A stretch of DNA of 64,000 nt. Origin: Bin87 sp965220505 (GTDB lineage Bacteria > Chloroflexota > Dehalococcoidia > Lucifugimonadales > UBA3495). The position numbers were made by a program, and so were the translations under genes. Every line of letters begins with the position of its first letter. The first letter of the stretch is position 1. Positions 17,696-27,759 of the stretch are shown here, one piece after another. Location of the stretch: positions 1,984,001 through 2,048,000 of the forward strand of contig CBDCQE010000001.1 of assembly GCA_965220505.1 (NCBI GenBank), read 5' to 3'. Under the pieces are notes generated by a model. The model ran no database searches. It had not been told where the DNA came from and saw nothing but the letters and a program-made list of their open reading frames with translations.

Positions 17696-20600
17696 TCATT
17701 CGAAAACCAGTTCCGGCACCACGACTTCCCAAGCCTCGCTGCGCAGGCCCTGCCGGTACCCGGGCTCCGAACGCTCCGCATCCCAGGCGGTGATGGCCAT
17801 CACCGCAGCACGTACCCCGCTGACACCAGCCGGGGCTGCGAAGTTGCGTGCTGGCTGCCCGACCACCATCCCGTTGTTGGCTAGAAGCTCCCAGCGGTCT
17901 GTTCCCATCCTCACCTGTAGTGGATCGCCCGGATGGAGGCCCGCGATGACCTGGTGGACCGGGTGCGTGGGATCCCGGTATCCAGCAAAACCCAGGAACA
18001 CGTCCCGCAGGCTGAGGCGGCGGTAGCGCCGATGCAGTTCCCCACGCGGAGCAACGTACCCGCCGGTCGGTGCCTCACGGTGCAGCGCTGCGGGAACGTC
18101 TCCCAAGACACCCTGGAAGGGATGATCTCCTGACAACTGCAACAGCGCCAACGTCTGCCGGGCCCGGGTCATGGCCACGTAGTAGAGACGACGCGGTGCG
18201 TTCCGGTCCTCGGACCGGCCGACGCGGTTCCAGCCGCCGTCCAGCACCACCACGTGGTCGAACTCAAGCTCCTTGGCGCGGTGGGCGGTAAGGAGCAGCA
18301 GGCCGCGCTGTTGCCGGCGCACCTCGCGTCCCCACTCGGCCAGCCATTCGGTGAGATGCTCCACGGGCGTTTCAGCGCCGCCGGTCTCCAGCGCATACTC
18401 GGCGATTCCTTCCCGTAGCAGTTCTACCCATGGTCCTTCCGGTTGGTTCGCCAACCAGCCGTTGAGGTCGTCCCCCTTCACCAGGTTCGATCCCCGTTCT
18501 CGCAGCCAGTTCAGCAGGGCGCGGGTTTCCCGCAGGTGCCAGACGCCGGTGAACTCCTCGTTGGCCAGCTGCACCGGAATGTCCTCCAGCTGGCAGAGGC
18601 TGTGCACCGGATCGAGATAGCTCCACTCCCGGGCGATCACCGCGCACCGGGACCAATCCCAGTCGGGGTCCAGCGCTGACAAACGCTGCAACTCTGCGAC
18701 TGCCGCCTGGGCCTGCGAGATGGGATTGTCCCCGGCCGGCAGGACCTGAACCCGGCCCTGGGCCACCGGGTCGGCCATGGTCCACGGCCCGCCCGGCGGG
18801 TCCCGACGCCGGGACCGGTCGATGGCGATGGGATGGTCGTCCTTCATGCGCCGGCGGGCCGGTTCGATGACGGCGTTGGCGGCGTCGATGATATGGCTAC
18901 TGGAGCGGTAGTTGTCGACCAGGTACTCGGTCCGGGCGTCGTAGTCGTCCTCGAAACGCCGGATGAACTCCGTGGACGACCCGTTGAAGGAGTAGATGTT
19001 CTGGTCGTCGTCGCCCACGGCGAAGAGGCTGAGTTTGTCATCCTGGTCGGGCAGCGTCCGCCCGGCCAGGGCGGAGATCAGGTCGTACTCGTCGGGGCCG
19101 ACGTCCTGGTACTCGTCCACCAGTATCCAGCGGAATCCCGCCAGCAGCCGTGCGCGCCCCTCGTCGGCTTCGTCGGGCGGCAGACCGTCGCCGTTGAGCA
19201 GGGCGGTGGCCTGTCGGATCACGTCCTTGAAATCACTCTGTTCCAGCCGGTTGGCACGTCCCGTGAAGCTGGCGCCCACCAGGCGCATGGCCAGGGCGTG
19301 GCAGGTCATCACCATCACGCCCCGGGCGTCGTCGCCGATGAGCTCGGCCAGCCGGCGGCGGATCTCCACCGCCGCGTGCCGGTTGTAAGCCAGGGCCAGG
19401 ATGCCCCGGGGGTTCTCCCGCCGCACCCTGATCAGGTAGGCGATGCGGTGCACCAGCACCCGGGTCTTGCCGGAACCGGGTCCGGCCAGGACCAGCACGT
19501 TGGTCTGCTCCCGGTCGTCGGCCACGATGCGCCGCTGCACGGGATTGTTCAGGCTGTCCACGATGGCCCGCCATGATTCCGGCGTGGTCTGACGGGAGAT
19601 TTCCCGGTCTTTATCTGGTAGCCAGCGGCGTAGGAAACCCTCCCGTCCCAGGCTGAAGTAGTCCACGGCCAGCCGCAGCGCCTGGGCCATGGAGGCCAGG
19701 CCGCGCTGGGCGTACTCCATCATCACGTGAATCTGGGTGACCTGCTCGTCGTAATGGAGTTTGAGGGATGCGAAGTCGGATTGGGCAAAGCCGCGACGGT
19801 CCGGTTGCAGGCGGATGGTCATAGCCGGCCGGAGCACGGCCAGGCCCTTGTTCAGACGGATGACTTCCTGCTCGTGGAGCCACAGCAGGGCGCGGTCCGT
19901 GAGTTTGGCGGGGTCTCTGACCCGACTGCGCAGGGTCGGGTCGGAGTTGACCGCTGCCAGCAAGTTGCCCATGGTCGTTTCGGCCAGCAGGTCAACACCC
20001 CGAGTTCCCGGCGGTAGGGTGGAAAGCAGGTGATTCAAAAGGGTTGCCGCAGCTTTGCGACGCAGTTCGGCGGTCTCCGTCAACGCCGGCCACTCCCGTT
20101 GCAGTGTCACCTGCACGGTTTCCCGGTCCCGTCCTCGCACGCCCAGGCTGCCGCCGCTACCCCCTTCGCCGCGTCCATCGGCGGCGATGCTGCGGACGAT
20201 ACTGCGCAGGCGTTCGGGAAGGGCTTGCCCATGGCCGTCATCTTTAAGTTCCTGGGCCGCCCGGCGAAGGTGGAGCGGGTGGGTTTCTCCCTTTTCCATG
20301 TCGGGAGCCTTTTCGCGCATCAGGACAATCAGCGCCTCTTCCAGCGCCGCCGCATCCATGAAGCGCCGGAGCGAGGAACGCTCCACCGCGGTGTGGACGA
20401 AGGCAGTAAGCGCAGTGTCGTTGCTGGCGATGCCCAGGCGCTCCAGGTCGTAGAGCGCGCCGCGCACTTCCTCGGAGTTCAGCCTCGACGTTGTCATCAG
20501 TTCGTCGGTGGATATTCCCTCGTCGGCGTCGGCCTCAATCAGAGCTTCCGTAATAGCCAGCAGCTGGCGGCGGTAGCCATGGGCGATGCCGGCCCTTTCC

Positions 20601-22846
20601 AAACGGGCCCGCGCATCGTCAAGGGACCGGACGCGCAGGGAGGATGGGAACACCTGCGTCCGGTTTTCTTCACGGGTCAGCAGGGCCGCTTCTTCAAGCC
20701 AGGATACTGCGGTGCGCACCCGGGTGTCGTCGGTAGCAGAGTCGCGCTCGAAGGCCCGGTCGTCGTCTTCGCTCAGAATCTCGCCGGGGGTAGCTACGAC
20801 CTCGCCTTCCAGCCGCTTCTTGCGGTCCAAGTTGCGCAGCGCCCGCAGGACGCCGTGGATTTCCTGCCGAGTGAGCCGGGAACGGGCCGACATGCCGAAC
20901 TGGCGCTCAACGTCGTCCTGGGCGTAGAGCAGCACGCAGCGGGCATCCTGACGGTCGCGGCCGGCGCGGCCGGCCTCCTGCAGGTAGTTCTCCAAAGAGC
21001 CGGGGATGTCGGCGTGAATGACCAGCCGCACGTCGGATTTGTCGATGCCCATGCCGAAAGCGTTGGTGGCAACGATGGCCCGGATGTCGCCCCGAATGAA
21101 ACCTTCCTGTACGTGCTTTTTGGTTTCCGGTGACAATCCCGCGTGGAAATGTTCCGCTGACACTCCCTGCGCCTGCAAAAACTCGGCGATTTCCTGGGTG
21201 TGCCGCCGGGTGGCGCAGTAGATTATGGCGCCGCCCGGTTCGTCCGGCGGCAGTTTATCCGTCAGTATCTGATGGATGTCGGCCAATTTGGCCCCGGCTT
21301 GCGTGGGGACGACCACGAACTCCAAGTTCTTTCGCTCTGTGCCGCCGTCGAAAACGCGCAGTTCGATGCCAAGCTCGTCCTTGAAGTAGTCGGTGATTTC
21401 GGCCTTGACGTCGGGCTTGGCGGTGGCGGTGAGGCACAACACCGGTGGTATCGGCTCCGAGCCGGCGCGCTCCCGGATGTAACGGCCCACGTAGCGATAG
21501 TCCGGCCGGAAGTCGTGGCCCCACTTGGACAGGCAGTGGGCTTCGTCCAGCACCCAGCCGCCGATTTCCCGGTGCTCCAGGGCTCGGCGCAAAGAGACGC
21601 TGCGCAGTTGCTCCGGCGAAATGATGAGGATGCCGGCGTCGCCCAGGCGCACTCGCTCCAGGGCGTCGGCGCGCTCCGGCATGGAGAGCAGGCCGTTGAC
21701 GGTGACGCAAGAACCGATGCCGCGGGCCTCCAGACCGGCCACCTGGTCGGCCATGAGGGCCACCAGGGGCGAGATCACCACGGTGAGAGCGCCGGTCTTG
21801 TCGTAGCGGGACAAGGCCGGCAGCTGATAGCACAGCGACTTGCCCGCACCCGTGGGCAGGATGGCCAGCGCGTGCTCTCCAGCCATGGCGGCCTGGACCA
21901 CGACCTGCTGCAGGGGACTGCCGTCTTCTTCCCACACCGGCTCGGCGCGGAAATCGTCAAAGCCGAACCAGCGGTTCAGCTCGCTGCGGGCGTCGTGGCG
22001 CTCCCGGCACCACTGGCAGTTGTCGTCCGTGCAGGCGGTGTTGCGCAGCCTTCTGACCAATCGACCGGCGCCGGGGAACTGGTGGCACACCCAGGGCGGC
22101 ATGACGGAGTTGCCTCCGGCCACCGATAACCACGCCAGCGCGTAGGCCAGCTCCCAGGGGCGCCGTTGAGGATCTTCCAGCGCCGCTGCGGCCTGCGTCC
22201 GGCACGACGCTCCGGCCAGGCGACGTTCGATGGCCGCGTATGCCTCCGCATCGGACGGCCGCGGTGCCCGGCGCAGGTGGGCGAAGAGGTGATCGAACCC
22301 CGCGCCGTCGTTCCCGCCGGTGAGCCAATGCCAGGCGGTGAGCAGGTCGGGGTCAGCCTCGCGGAAGGCCTTCTGCTGGTCGGTGAACACCTCCAGCGCC
22401 AGGCGGGCGTCCAGCTCGGGGTCGTTGAGGCGACCCCGTCTGAGCGACCCGTCCTGGTAGTGCTTCACCAAGTAGTGGTACGGGTTGCGGGGAAAGGCCA
22501 GGGGGTTGAGGCGCAACGTGTCCACCGCCGGCAGCCGCAGCAGTCGCAGATTAGGATTGGCGGCCCTCAGGTGCGGCAGGTCGAAATCGATGAGGTTGTG
22601 CCCCAGCAGGAAGTCCGCGCCCTGGGCCAGCTCGTCCAGCTTGGCCAGTGCCTGGGACAGTCCGCGGCGGCGACGGGCGAACGTGAAGGATGCATCGGTG
22701 TCCGGCCGCACACCGGCCAGGGCGTGGATGCGGCCGTCGTTTCTGCCGACCTCCAGATCCAGGGACAGGCAGCGCGATAGCTGGCGGTCACTCCGCCCGT
22801 GCAGCGCATTTGCACCGGGCCCGCTGTTGCCGTTGTTATCAGACAT
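17696..22846 (-). CDS. Giant DEDD exonuclease-RecQ helicase-UvrD/Rep helicase fusion
   Basis: 1716 residues with three enzymes in line. Residues 25-150: DnaQ-like 3'-5' exonuclease with LDLE (30-32), HNLIDFDLPHL (83-93) and ND-x-x-LDA (about 141-147). Residues about 310-700: RecQ superfamily 2 helicase with ILPTGAGKSLCYQ, VISPLVALMADQV, LDEAHCLSKWG, FGMGIDKSDVR and QEAGRAGRD, followed by a winged-helix region. Residues about 1110-1600: UvrD/Rep superfamily 1 helicase with VLAGPGSGKTRV, LVDEYQDV, VGDDDQNIYSF, LTAHRAKELEFDHVVVLDGG and YYVAMTRARQ. A Cys cluster (TACTDDNCQWCRERH, about 272-286) precedes the RecQ part. All motifs look intact. Opposed helicase polarities plus an exonuclease suggest DNA end processing or repair, possibly anti-phage since it lies in an island; the latter is inference. 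Confidence 0.9.
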   Translation of the reverse strand: MSDNNGNSGPGANALHGRSDRQLSRCLSLDLEVGRNDGRIHALAGVRPDTDASFTFARRRRGLSQALAKLDELAQGADFLLGHNLIDFDLPHLRAANPNLRLLRLPAVDTLRLNPLAFPRNPYHYLVKHYQDGSLRRGRLNDPELDARLALEVFTDQQKAFREADPDLLTAWHWLTGGNDGAGFDHLFAHLRRAPRPSDAEAYAAIERRLAGASCRTQAAAALEDPQRRPWELAYALAWLSVAGGNSVMPPWVCHQFPGAGRLVRRLRNTACTDDNCQWCRERHDARSELNRWFGFDDFRAEPVWEEDGSPLQQVVVQAAMAGEHALAILPTGAGKSLCYQLPALSRYDKTGALTVVISPLVALMADQVAGLEARGIGSCVTVNGLLSMPERADALERVRLGDAGILIISPEQLRSVSLRRALEHREIGGWVLDEAHCLSKWGHDFRPDYRYVGRYIRERAGSEPIPPVLCLTATAKPDVKAEITDYFKDELGIELRVFDGGTERKNLEFVVVPTQAGAKLADIHQILTDKLPPDEPGGAIIYCATRRHTQEIAEFLQAQGVSAEHFHAGLSPETKKHVQEGFIRGDIRAIVATNAFGMGIDKSDVRLVIHADIPGSLENYLQEAGRAGRDRQDARCVLLYAQDDVERQFGMSARSRLTRQEIHGVLRALRNLDRKKRLEGEVVATPGEILSEDDDRAFERDSATDDTRVRTAVSWLEEAALLTREENRTQVFPSSLRVRSLDDARARLERAGIAHGYRRQLLAITEALIEADADEGISTDELMTTSRLNSEEVRGALYDLERLGIASNDTALTAFVHTAVERSSLRRFMDAAALEEALIVLMREKAPDMEKGETHPLHLRRAAQELKDDGHGQALPERLRSIVRSIAADGRGEGGSGGSLGVRGRDRETVQVTLQREWPALTETAELRRKAAATLLNHLLSTLPPGTRGVDLLAETTMGNLLAAVNSDPTLRSRVRDPAKLTDRALLWLHEQEVIRLNKGLAVLRPAMTIRLQPDRRGFAQSDFASLKLHYDEQVTQIHVMMEYAQRGLASMAQALRLAVDYFSLGREGFLRRWLPDKDREISRQTTPESWRAIVDSLNNPVQRRIVADDREQTNVLVLAGPGSGKTRVLVHRIAYLIRVRRENPRGILALAYNRHAAVEIRRRLAELIGDDARGVMVMTCHALAMRLVGASFTGRANRLEQSDFKDVIRQATALLNGDGLPPDEADEGRARLLAGFRWILVDEYQDVGPDEYDLISALAGRTLPDQDDKLSLFAVGDDDQNIYSFNGSSTEFIRRFEDDYDARTEYLVDNYRSSSHIIDAANAVIEPARRRMKDDHPIAIDRSRRRDPPGGPWTMADPVAQGRVQVLPAGDNPISQAQAAVAELQRLSALDPDWDWSRCAVIAREWSYLDPVHSLCQLEDIPVQLANEEFTGVWHLRETRALLNWLRERGSNLVKGDDLNGWLANQPEGPWVELLREGIAEYALETGGAETPVEHLTEWLAEWGREVRRQQRGLLLLTAHRAKELEFDHVVVLDGGWNRVGRSEDRNAPRRLYYVAMTRARQTLALLQLSGDHPFQGVLGDVPAALHREAPTGGYVAPRGELHRRYRRLSLRDVFLGFAGYRDPTHPVHQVIAGLHPGDPLQVRMGTDRWELLANNGMVVGQPARNFAAPAGVSGVRAAVMAITAWDAERSEPGYRQGLRSEAWEVVVPELVFE

Positions 22847-23240
22847 CCCAGGGATTGTAGCGAACCGGAACCGGCCCGGCTATTTGGGCAGCGGTGGCTG
22901 TAAACCACCCCGCCGAACCCCACGCTCGTTGGCCCTTCGGCTATCATACTGACGGACAACCCGTGTCGAGGCCGCCGCTCGTCCACAATTGAGCGCCGGT
23001 CCCCCCGTGATCGCATCCGACATCGACCAGGTGAGATCATTGGCCACGTCGTTGACCATGCGCATTTCCGCCGTCTCCGGAATACGTCCGGCGGGACATC
23101 TGTGATGGGCACTCCAACTCTCATGTATCCCACTCTGAAGGCGTACTATGCGGCCGATGAGCGCCGCAGGCGCAGTGAGGAGGCGGACTACGGCGTTCAC
23201 TGGCGGTTCCATGGCTGGGAATACCGTTGGCGGGTGCCCT
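22847..23240. other. Intergenic region
   Basis: About 390 bp between the divergent giant helicase gene and the next gene. Short open frames here have no recognisable similarity; I see no RNA gene or clear promoter. Confidence 0.4.
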
Positions 23241-24035
23241 ATGTTCGCATTCGCCATTTGGGCAGAGACGGAACCGTCCGAAGAGCAGGAGCTCCTCACC
23301 GCCTCCGCTGCGATGGTCGGATCCATGGGCCGAGAGTCCTACGACGGTGGACCACAGATAGTGCCCCCAATCGAATCTCTCGAAGCCGAAAAGGAAGAGG
23401 TTCAGGAAGAAGATTATTTCGATAATGACTACGACGACGAACCTGACCAGTGGATCCCCAGCCTAGTCGAGGATGTAGACGGCAGGTCGTCCGACGTCTT
23501 GGATTTCCGACGACAGCTGTTCGAACTGGCGGATGACCCGGCGACGACGCTGCGTCCCAACAGGATCGACCCTGATGCAGAATTGCCAGACGACTTTTCG
23601 ACCCTGACAACCACTTACTCTGCCGTCAAAGCGCTGAGGAACAAGGTCAACAGTGTCCAAAGCAACGACGACCTTCCGGTGCAGCAGAAAATTGAAACAG
23701 CCAGCGCGGCGTTTTACGCCGAGCAGCACATTCAATCCCTGTGCGAGTCCTATGACGATCCGGTTTCCGGCATCTCGATTTCCCCGGATGGTTACATTGC
23801 GGTTGAGGTCTCGCTACAGGAAAGGCCCGACCTCACATGTAAGATGGCGGTCGCACCGACTGGTGAATGCGCGATGCAAATGACGGTACCAGGCCGCCGG
23901 AGCACCGTGACCGTCGAAAACCCTTGGCCCCGCAGCAATATGGGCCAGAGCGTGCGACAGTTCCTGGACGAAGAAGCCAACCGGAGGAGCGACGGTGCTT
24001 CTCACGACGGGGCAGGAACAACCGATGACATCTGA
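23241..24035 (+). CDS. Hypothetical acidic protein
   Basis: 264 residues from the ATG at 23241; an in-frame start at 23148 would add 31 poorly conserved-looking residues. I do not recognise a family. Residues about 45-85 are very acidic (for example EEVQEEDYFDNDYDDEPDQW), the middle is helical, and the C-terminal part has a beta-rich stretch (ISISPDGYIAVEVSLQE, then CKMAVAPTGECAMQMTV). No signal peptide or membrane segment. It lies between the giant helicase gene and a small ribbon-helix-helix-like ORF, in island DNA. Codon use looks like real coding sequence. Confidence 0.6.
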   Translation: MFAFAIWAETEPSEEQELLTASAAMVGSMGRESYDGGPQIVPPIESLEAEKEEVQEEDYFDNDYDDEPDQWIPSLVEDVDGRSSDVLDFRRQLFELADDPATTLRPNRIDPDAELPDDFSTLTTTYSAVKALRNKVNSVQSNDDLPVQQKIETASAAFYAEQHIQSLCESYDDPVSGISISPDGYIAVEVSLQERPDLTCKMAVAPTGECAMQMTVPGRRSTVTVENPWPRSNMGQSVRQFLDEEANRRSDGASHDGAGTTDDI

Positions 24036-24043
24036 CCGCGACG

Positions 24044-24262
24044 TTGGCCGGTGCTATCCTGCCGGATGTCGCACAGCTATGGAGACGGCCCCAATGGCGC
24101 AGAAGTGAACGGTGTCCGAAGAGGACACCGAAGGACCTCCCTTGCTTCATCCCCAGCGACCTGCACTACCAGATCAAGGTCACGGCCCTCGAGGGCCACA
24201 CCAGTACGACGGCGCTGGTCATCGAAGCTCTGCAGGGCTTAGATGCCGAAAGGAAACGCTGA
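24044..24262 (+). CDS. Small ribbon-helix-helix-like protein
   Basis: 72 residues if begun at the TTG at 24044; the true start is uncertain. The C-terminal half, KDLPCFIPSDLHYQIKVTAL, then EGHTSTTALVIEALQGLD, has the beta-strand/helix/helix pattern of CopG/Arc/ParD-like RHH DNA-binding proteins, typical of antitoxins or plasmid partition repressors. No toxin gene is adjacent. The N-terminal part looks non-homologous, so this may be a remnant. Confidence 0.45.
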   Translation: MAGAILPDVAQLWRRPQWRRSERCPKRTPKDLPCFIPSDLHYQIKVTALEGHTSTTALVIEALQGLDAERKR

Positions 24263-24642
24263 CTCCAGGCACTACTACGGTCACCGAACCGGCCCTTGCT
24301 CGGCATATTTGCACATCTGTGCAACCCGGCCTTTGCACAAATCCACAGTTGCACCAAGCCACTTAGGCACCCCGCGCCTTCTGTGCCCACTGGTCCCCGG
24401 TGTCGCCGGCGAAAGGGATGTCTACCGAAACACAAACCCTCAGCGATTCGACGGAATCTGACGCCCAACCGGCGAATGTGGTGGGACGGCTGAACCTGGA
24501 GTGCCAAAACGGCATCACGGCCACATGGTACGCTCAAGCAGTCGGCTGTCCCCCATAGACTGCCTGTCGTGACATTACCAAGCCGATGTACCTAAACCGA
24601 AGCCAAGGTGAAATCTACATGTGCTTGGCCGGGAAGATTAAA
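24263..24642. other. Non-coding stretch with an extra IS630-type end
   Basis: No gene found. At 24597-24610 the motif CCGAAGCCAAGGTG resembles the IS630 end at 24643-24656 (CTAAAGCCAAGGTG), 46 bp away, so a second, older element end or a nested insertion is likely here. Confidence 0.5.
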
Positions 24643-25790
24643 CTAAAGCCAAGGTGGGATGTGCATTTGCCGGACTCCGTAAACCGGTCCCGGAGCCTCG
24701 CCAGAGTGCTTCGGCCCTTGATTGTAGGACCGTCCGGCAGCGCCGTCTCACTTCCTCTTTCCGGGTGGCCAGCCCGGCCAGGAAACTGCCGATCCTCTCC
24801 TGCACGGCTGCCTTGCTTCCCAGGCACAGATTGCCAGTGGCCTCCCCCCTCGCCCAGCCCCAGATGGCCTCATCGGCGCTGAAGTCTGGGCTGTAGCCCG
24901 GCAGGTTCACCAGCCGCAGGTTCAGACCTGGAGTCTTGAGGTACTCCCGCATCGCCTCCCCACGGTGGGTTGGAGCATTGTCCCAGATGACCTTCAGCGG
25001 CCCAGAGCGCTTTTCCCTCAGTTGCATCAGGAAGCCAACCGGGGTTCCAGCGTTGCTGTTGGCCTCCAGTTCCATCACCTCCACCGCTCCGGTCTCCAGC
25101 CACACCGCCGAGTAGTGCTGACCTGCTCCCACGGCGCGGGCTGATGGAGCCCACCAGGGCCGCCTCACCTTTCAGCACCCACTTGCCCCGCAGATCAGCA
25201 TCCGCCTGAAAGTGGGCCTCGTCAGCGAAAATATCTTGGTTGCCGTCCGTGCTGCCGCCACCGTCAGCGCCGCCTACTCTCCCACGAAAGCTTCCCACCG
25301 CGCTGGGTCCGCCTTGAGCAACCGCTTCTTGGGTCGCTTCAGCACAAACCTCAACCGGTGCGGGTAGTTCAGGTCCGCCACAGGCGGACTACAGCTCAGC
25401 GCCAAGCCAAAACGGTCCTCTACAAACCGGCGCACCGCCTTCCAGTTCCAGTTGGATAGTTCGATGTCCACTCGGGACGGCAATGCCGGCACCGCCCCTT
25501 TCAATTCAGCCCGTTGCTCCATGTCCAACGCAGGGGACAACCACTAGTCTGTTCAAAAACCAGCGTCTTGGGACCACCTTCCGCCAATGCCCTGGACCAT
25601 TGGCCAATAGTGCGGGCATCCCGTTCCAAGGCTCGGCCTACCGCCGCCGCCGTCCATCCCCCATGTCAAGCACGGGGCAGGCTCTGGGTCAGCAACCACA
25701 TCGCGTGCCACCTCTCTCTTTCCCGAGGCATCGGCGCCCGCCACATCCGCCGCGTGATTCCCACCGAACTGACACTGTGACGGGGAGAAA
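24643..25790 (-). mobile_element. IS630-family element, degenerate (several frameshifts)
   Basis: Read leftward, pieces of one transposase appear in successive frames: a helix-turn-helix region (GWTAAAVGRALERDARTIGQ), a linker (SNWNWKAVRRFVEDRFGL, VLKRPKKRLLKADPARWEAF), the first catalytic block (DIFADEAHFQADADLRGKW) and the DDE_3 block (VIWDNAPTHRG, LPGYSPDFSADEAIWGW). The last codons (HPTLALV) are encoded by the terminal repeat itself. At least four frame breaks separate the pieces, and a 24-bp foreign insert at 25660-25683 adds a stop. The right end is not recognisable. Inactive. Confidence 0.8.
25660..25683 (-). repeat. 24-bp dispersed insert, copy 1 (in IS630 transposase)
   Basis: The insert splits LLTQ from GWTAAAVGRALE in the transposase. 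It matches the copies at 27891-27914 and 28461-28484 except for a few bases: CCC-x-TGTCAAG-x-ACGGGGCAGGCT here against CCGTATCAAGTACGGGG there. Confidence 0.75.
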
Positions 25791-25816
25791 GTCAGGGCAA
25801 CCCTACGGGGATATCG

Positions 25817-26230
25817 CTACTGTCCGACTCTCCTGAACTTGGGCAGGGTTATCTCGTCGTTGACCGCCTCAAAGACTACCTCCACTTCCATGCCGATCTC
25901 GATGTCGTCCGCGTCACAGTCCACCAGATTGCTGATAAGGTGGACCCCCTCCTCCAGCTCAACTTCCACCACGCCCCAGGGGAGACGCTCCCGGAAGGCC
26001 GGGTTCACCGGCTGGCGGGTTATGACGTAGGTGTAGACCTTGCCCTTCCCCGGCGACTCCACCCACCCCAGGTTGGACGAAGCGCACTCCGGGCAGTTGG
26101 GTCCTGGCGGATGGTGGAAGGAACGGCAGTCCAGGCAACGCCGCAGCACCAGTCGGTGTTGTCGGCACTGGTCCCAGAATTCCTGGTTGTCCAAGTTGGG
26201 CACCGGCAGGGGAAAATTAGCGGTAGTCAT
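25817..26230 (-). CDS. DUF35 / OB-fold acyl-CoA-associated zinc-ribbon protein
   Basis: 137 residues. A rubredoxin-like zinc ribbon with Cys32, Cys35, Cys46 and Cys49 (CLDC...CPEC) is followed by an OB-fold domain (GKVYTYVITRQPVNPAF, LPWGVVEVELEEGVHLISNL). DUF35 proteins partner with thiolase-like proteins of lipid and steroid catabolism, forming mixed thiolase-DUF35 complexes or aldolases (as in ChsH2-Ltp2). Here the thiolase gene lies immediately upstream, with 7 bp between its stop and this start and the ribosome binding site (GAGGTGA) within the thiolase end, so the two are translationally coupled and likely form a complex. Confidence 0.88.
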   Translation of the reverse strand: MTTANFPLPVPNLDNQEFWDQCRQHRLVLRRCLDCRSFHHPPGPNCPECASSNLGWVESPGKGKVYTYVITRQPVNPAFRERLPWGVVEVELEEGVHLISNLVDCDADDIEIGMEVEVVFEAVNDEITLPKFRRVGQ

Positions 26231-26237
26231 AGCTGAC

Positions 26238-27374
26238 TCACCTCCTCAGTATCAGGGCGCCCGAGCCGTCGCCACTGTCAACCAGACCCAACTCCGCGCC
26301 CTCCACCTGGGCCGGCGACTGTCCCCGCAACTGACGCACCACTTCGATGATCTGGTTCATGCCCTGAAGGTAGGCCTCGGATAGATGCCCGCCGGAAGTG
26401 TTGACCGGCAGTTCTCCGCCCACTCCAATCCTGCCCCCTTCGACGAATGGCCCGCCCTCGCCGCGCTGGCAGAAACCGTAGTCCTCCAGCTTGGTGATAA
26501 TCACCGGGCTGAAGTGGTCGTAGAAGCCGACCACGTCAATGTCCTGCGGGGTGACCCCGGCCTCACCGAACAACTCGGGGGCCAGCAGGGCTCCGCCGCT
26601 TTCGTCCCAGGAACGCCCGTGCCCGTCCATACCGGCCAGCAGCGTTTGGGCAGCGCTGGTTATGTACACCGGCGGCTGTTTCAGGTTCGCCGCCCTTTCC
26701 GCCGAGGTGATGACGAAAGCGTTGGCCCCGTCGGCCTCCAGCGCGCAGTCCAGTATGTGCAGGGGGTCGAAGAACATTCTGGAGGTCAGGTAGTCCTCCA
26801 TGGTGATGGGCCGCCCGTGCATGATGGCCTTGGGATTGAGACAGGCGTTATTTCGGAAGGCCACCGCCACCTCGCCAAAATGCTCCATCTTGGTGCCGAA
26901 CTCGTGCATGTGGCGACGCGCCCGCAGTGCGCTGGATTGCCCCGGCACCAACAGGCCGTAAGGCTCGGTGAATGCGGAGCTGCCCAGGACCCGGCGGGTG
27001 GTGACGGTGCCGGACCCGTAGCGTTGCCCGGAGCGACCGTTGACTGAACGATACACCAGCACATTGTTGACCACGCCCTGGGCAACGGCCATCGCCGACT
27101 GTATGACCAGGCCGCAGGCGGCCCCGCCCAGCGGCCCCAATTCGCCGTAGTACCGCAGGTAGGGAATACCCAGGCAGGCGGCCAATTCCCCCTGGGGTGT
27201 GGAGTCGGCGGTAAACTTCACGATGCCGTCAATATCCTGGGGAACAAGACCCGCGTCGGCGATGGCGCGGTTGGCCGCCTCCACTGCCATGTTCAACTCG
27301 GTCCTGCCGGAGTCCCGGTTGTAGACCGTCTCTCCCACGCCAACGATAGCGCATTTGTCCTTCAAGGTGCTCAT
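26238..27374 (-). CDS. Thiolase-like protein (SCP-x/lipid-transfer type acetyl-CoA acetyltransferase)
   Basis: 378 residues; start at 27374 from GGAGG 8 bases upstream. The family hallmarks are CAIVGVGETVYNRDSGRTEL at the N-terminus, a candidate nucleophile Cys in GGAACGLVIQSAMAVAQG, and NTSGGHLSEAYLQGM with the His-x-x-Glu near the C-terminus. Members of this branch act as thiolases or, with a DUF35 partner, as retro-aldolases removing side chains. Its partner DUF35 gene is directly downstream. Probable role in degradation of branched lipids or steroids, but the substrate is not inferable. Confidence 0.87.
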   Translation of the reverse strand: MSTLKDKCAIVGVGETVYNRDSGRTELNMAVEAANRAIADAGLVPQDIDGIVKFTADSTPQGELAACLGIPYLRYYGELGPLGGAACGLVIQSAMAVAQGVVNNVLVYRSVNGRSGQRYGSGTVTTRRVLGSSAFTEPYGLLVPGQSSALRARRHMHEFGTKMEHFGEVAVAFRNNACLNPKAIMHGRPITMEDYLTSRMFFDPLHILDCALEADGANAFVITSAERAANLKQPPVYITSAAQTLLAGMDGHGRSWDESGGALLAPELFGEAGVTPQDIDVVGFYDHFSPVIITKLEDYGFCQRGEGGPFVEGGRIGVGGELPVNTSGGHLSEAYLQGMNQIIEVVRQLRGQSPAQVEGAELGLVDSGDGSGALILRR

Positions 27375-27617
27375 GTACGGCCCTCCTGTCTTGGCCAAAC
27401 ACCCGCCGCCGCAAGGAATGGTGGTGGTTATCGGCGGTGGGCGGGGCACGAATTGGGCTGTGGCCTCTCCCTGGTAGTCCCGGGCTAGTAAACCAACAGC
27501 TTTGAATTGACGGTTGAGTAATTGGCAGGCTGACGGGAGAGCAGCGATGCCCGAATATTCCTGTGCAATCAGGCTAACCTCGACTAACCGTCATTTCAAG
27601 GGTGTTCGACTACTAAA
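27375..27617. other. Intergenic region
   Basis: No gene or clear signal seen between the thiolase start and the inverted-repeat element. Confidence 0.4.
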
Positions 27618-27759
27618 CTAAAGCCAAGGTGAAATGCGCAGATGGTGGGGGTCAAACGACGGAGCCGGGTCGTTCTCCAAGTACGGATGAGAGGGATTCA
27701 CGGGCTTAACCCAGCTGATCATCATCGCCACTTAAATGTATGTCCCACCTTGGCTTTAG
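27618..27759. mobile_element. MITE-like element with IS630-type ends (142 bp)
   Basis: CTAAAGCCAAGGTG at 27618-27631 is exactly inverted at 27746-27759. This 14-mer is identical to the surviving end of the IS630 element at 24643-24656. The 114 bp between have no coding potential. The right end overlaps the left end of the IS5-type element. Confidence 0.7.

Noticed and set aside
21200..22129. Long plus-strand open frames across the giant helicase gene
   Set aside because: Antisense frames of a GC-rich coding sequence; no family pattern, while the minus strand carries helicase motifs.
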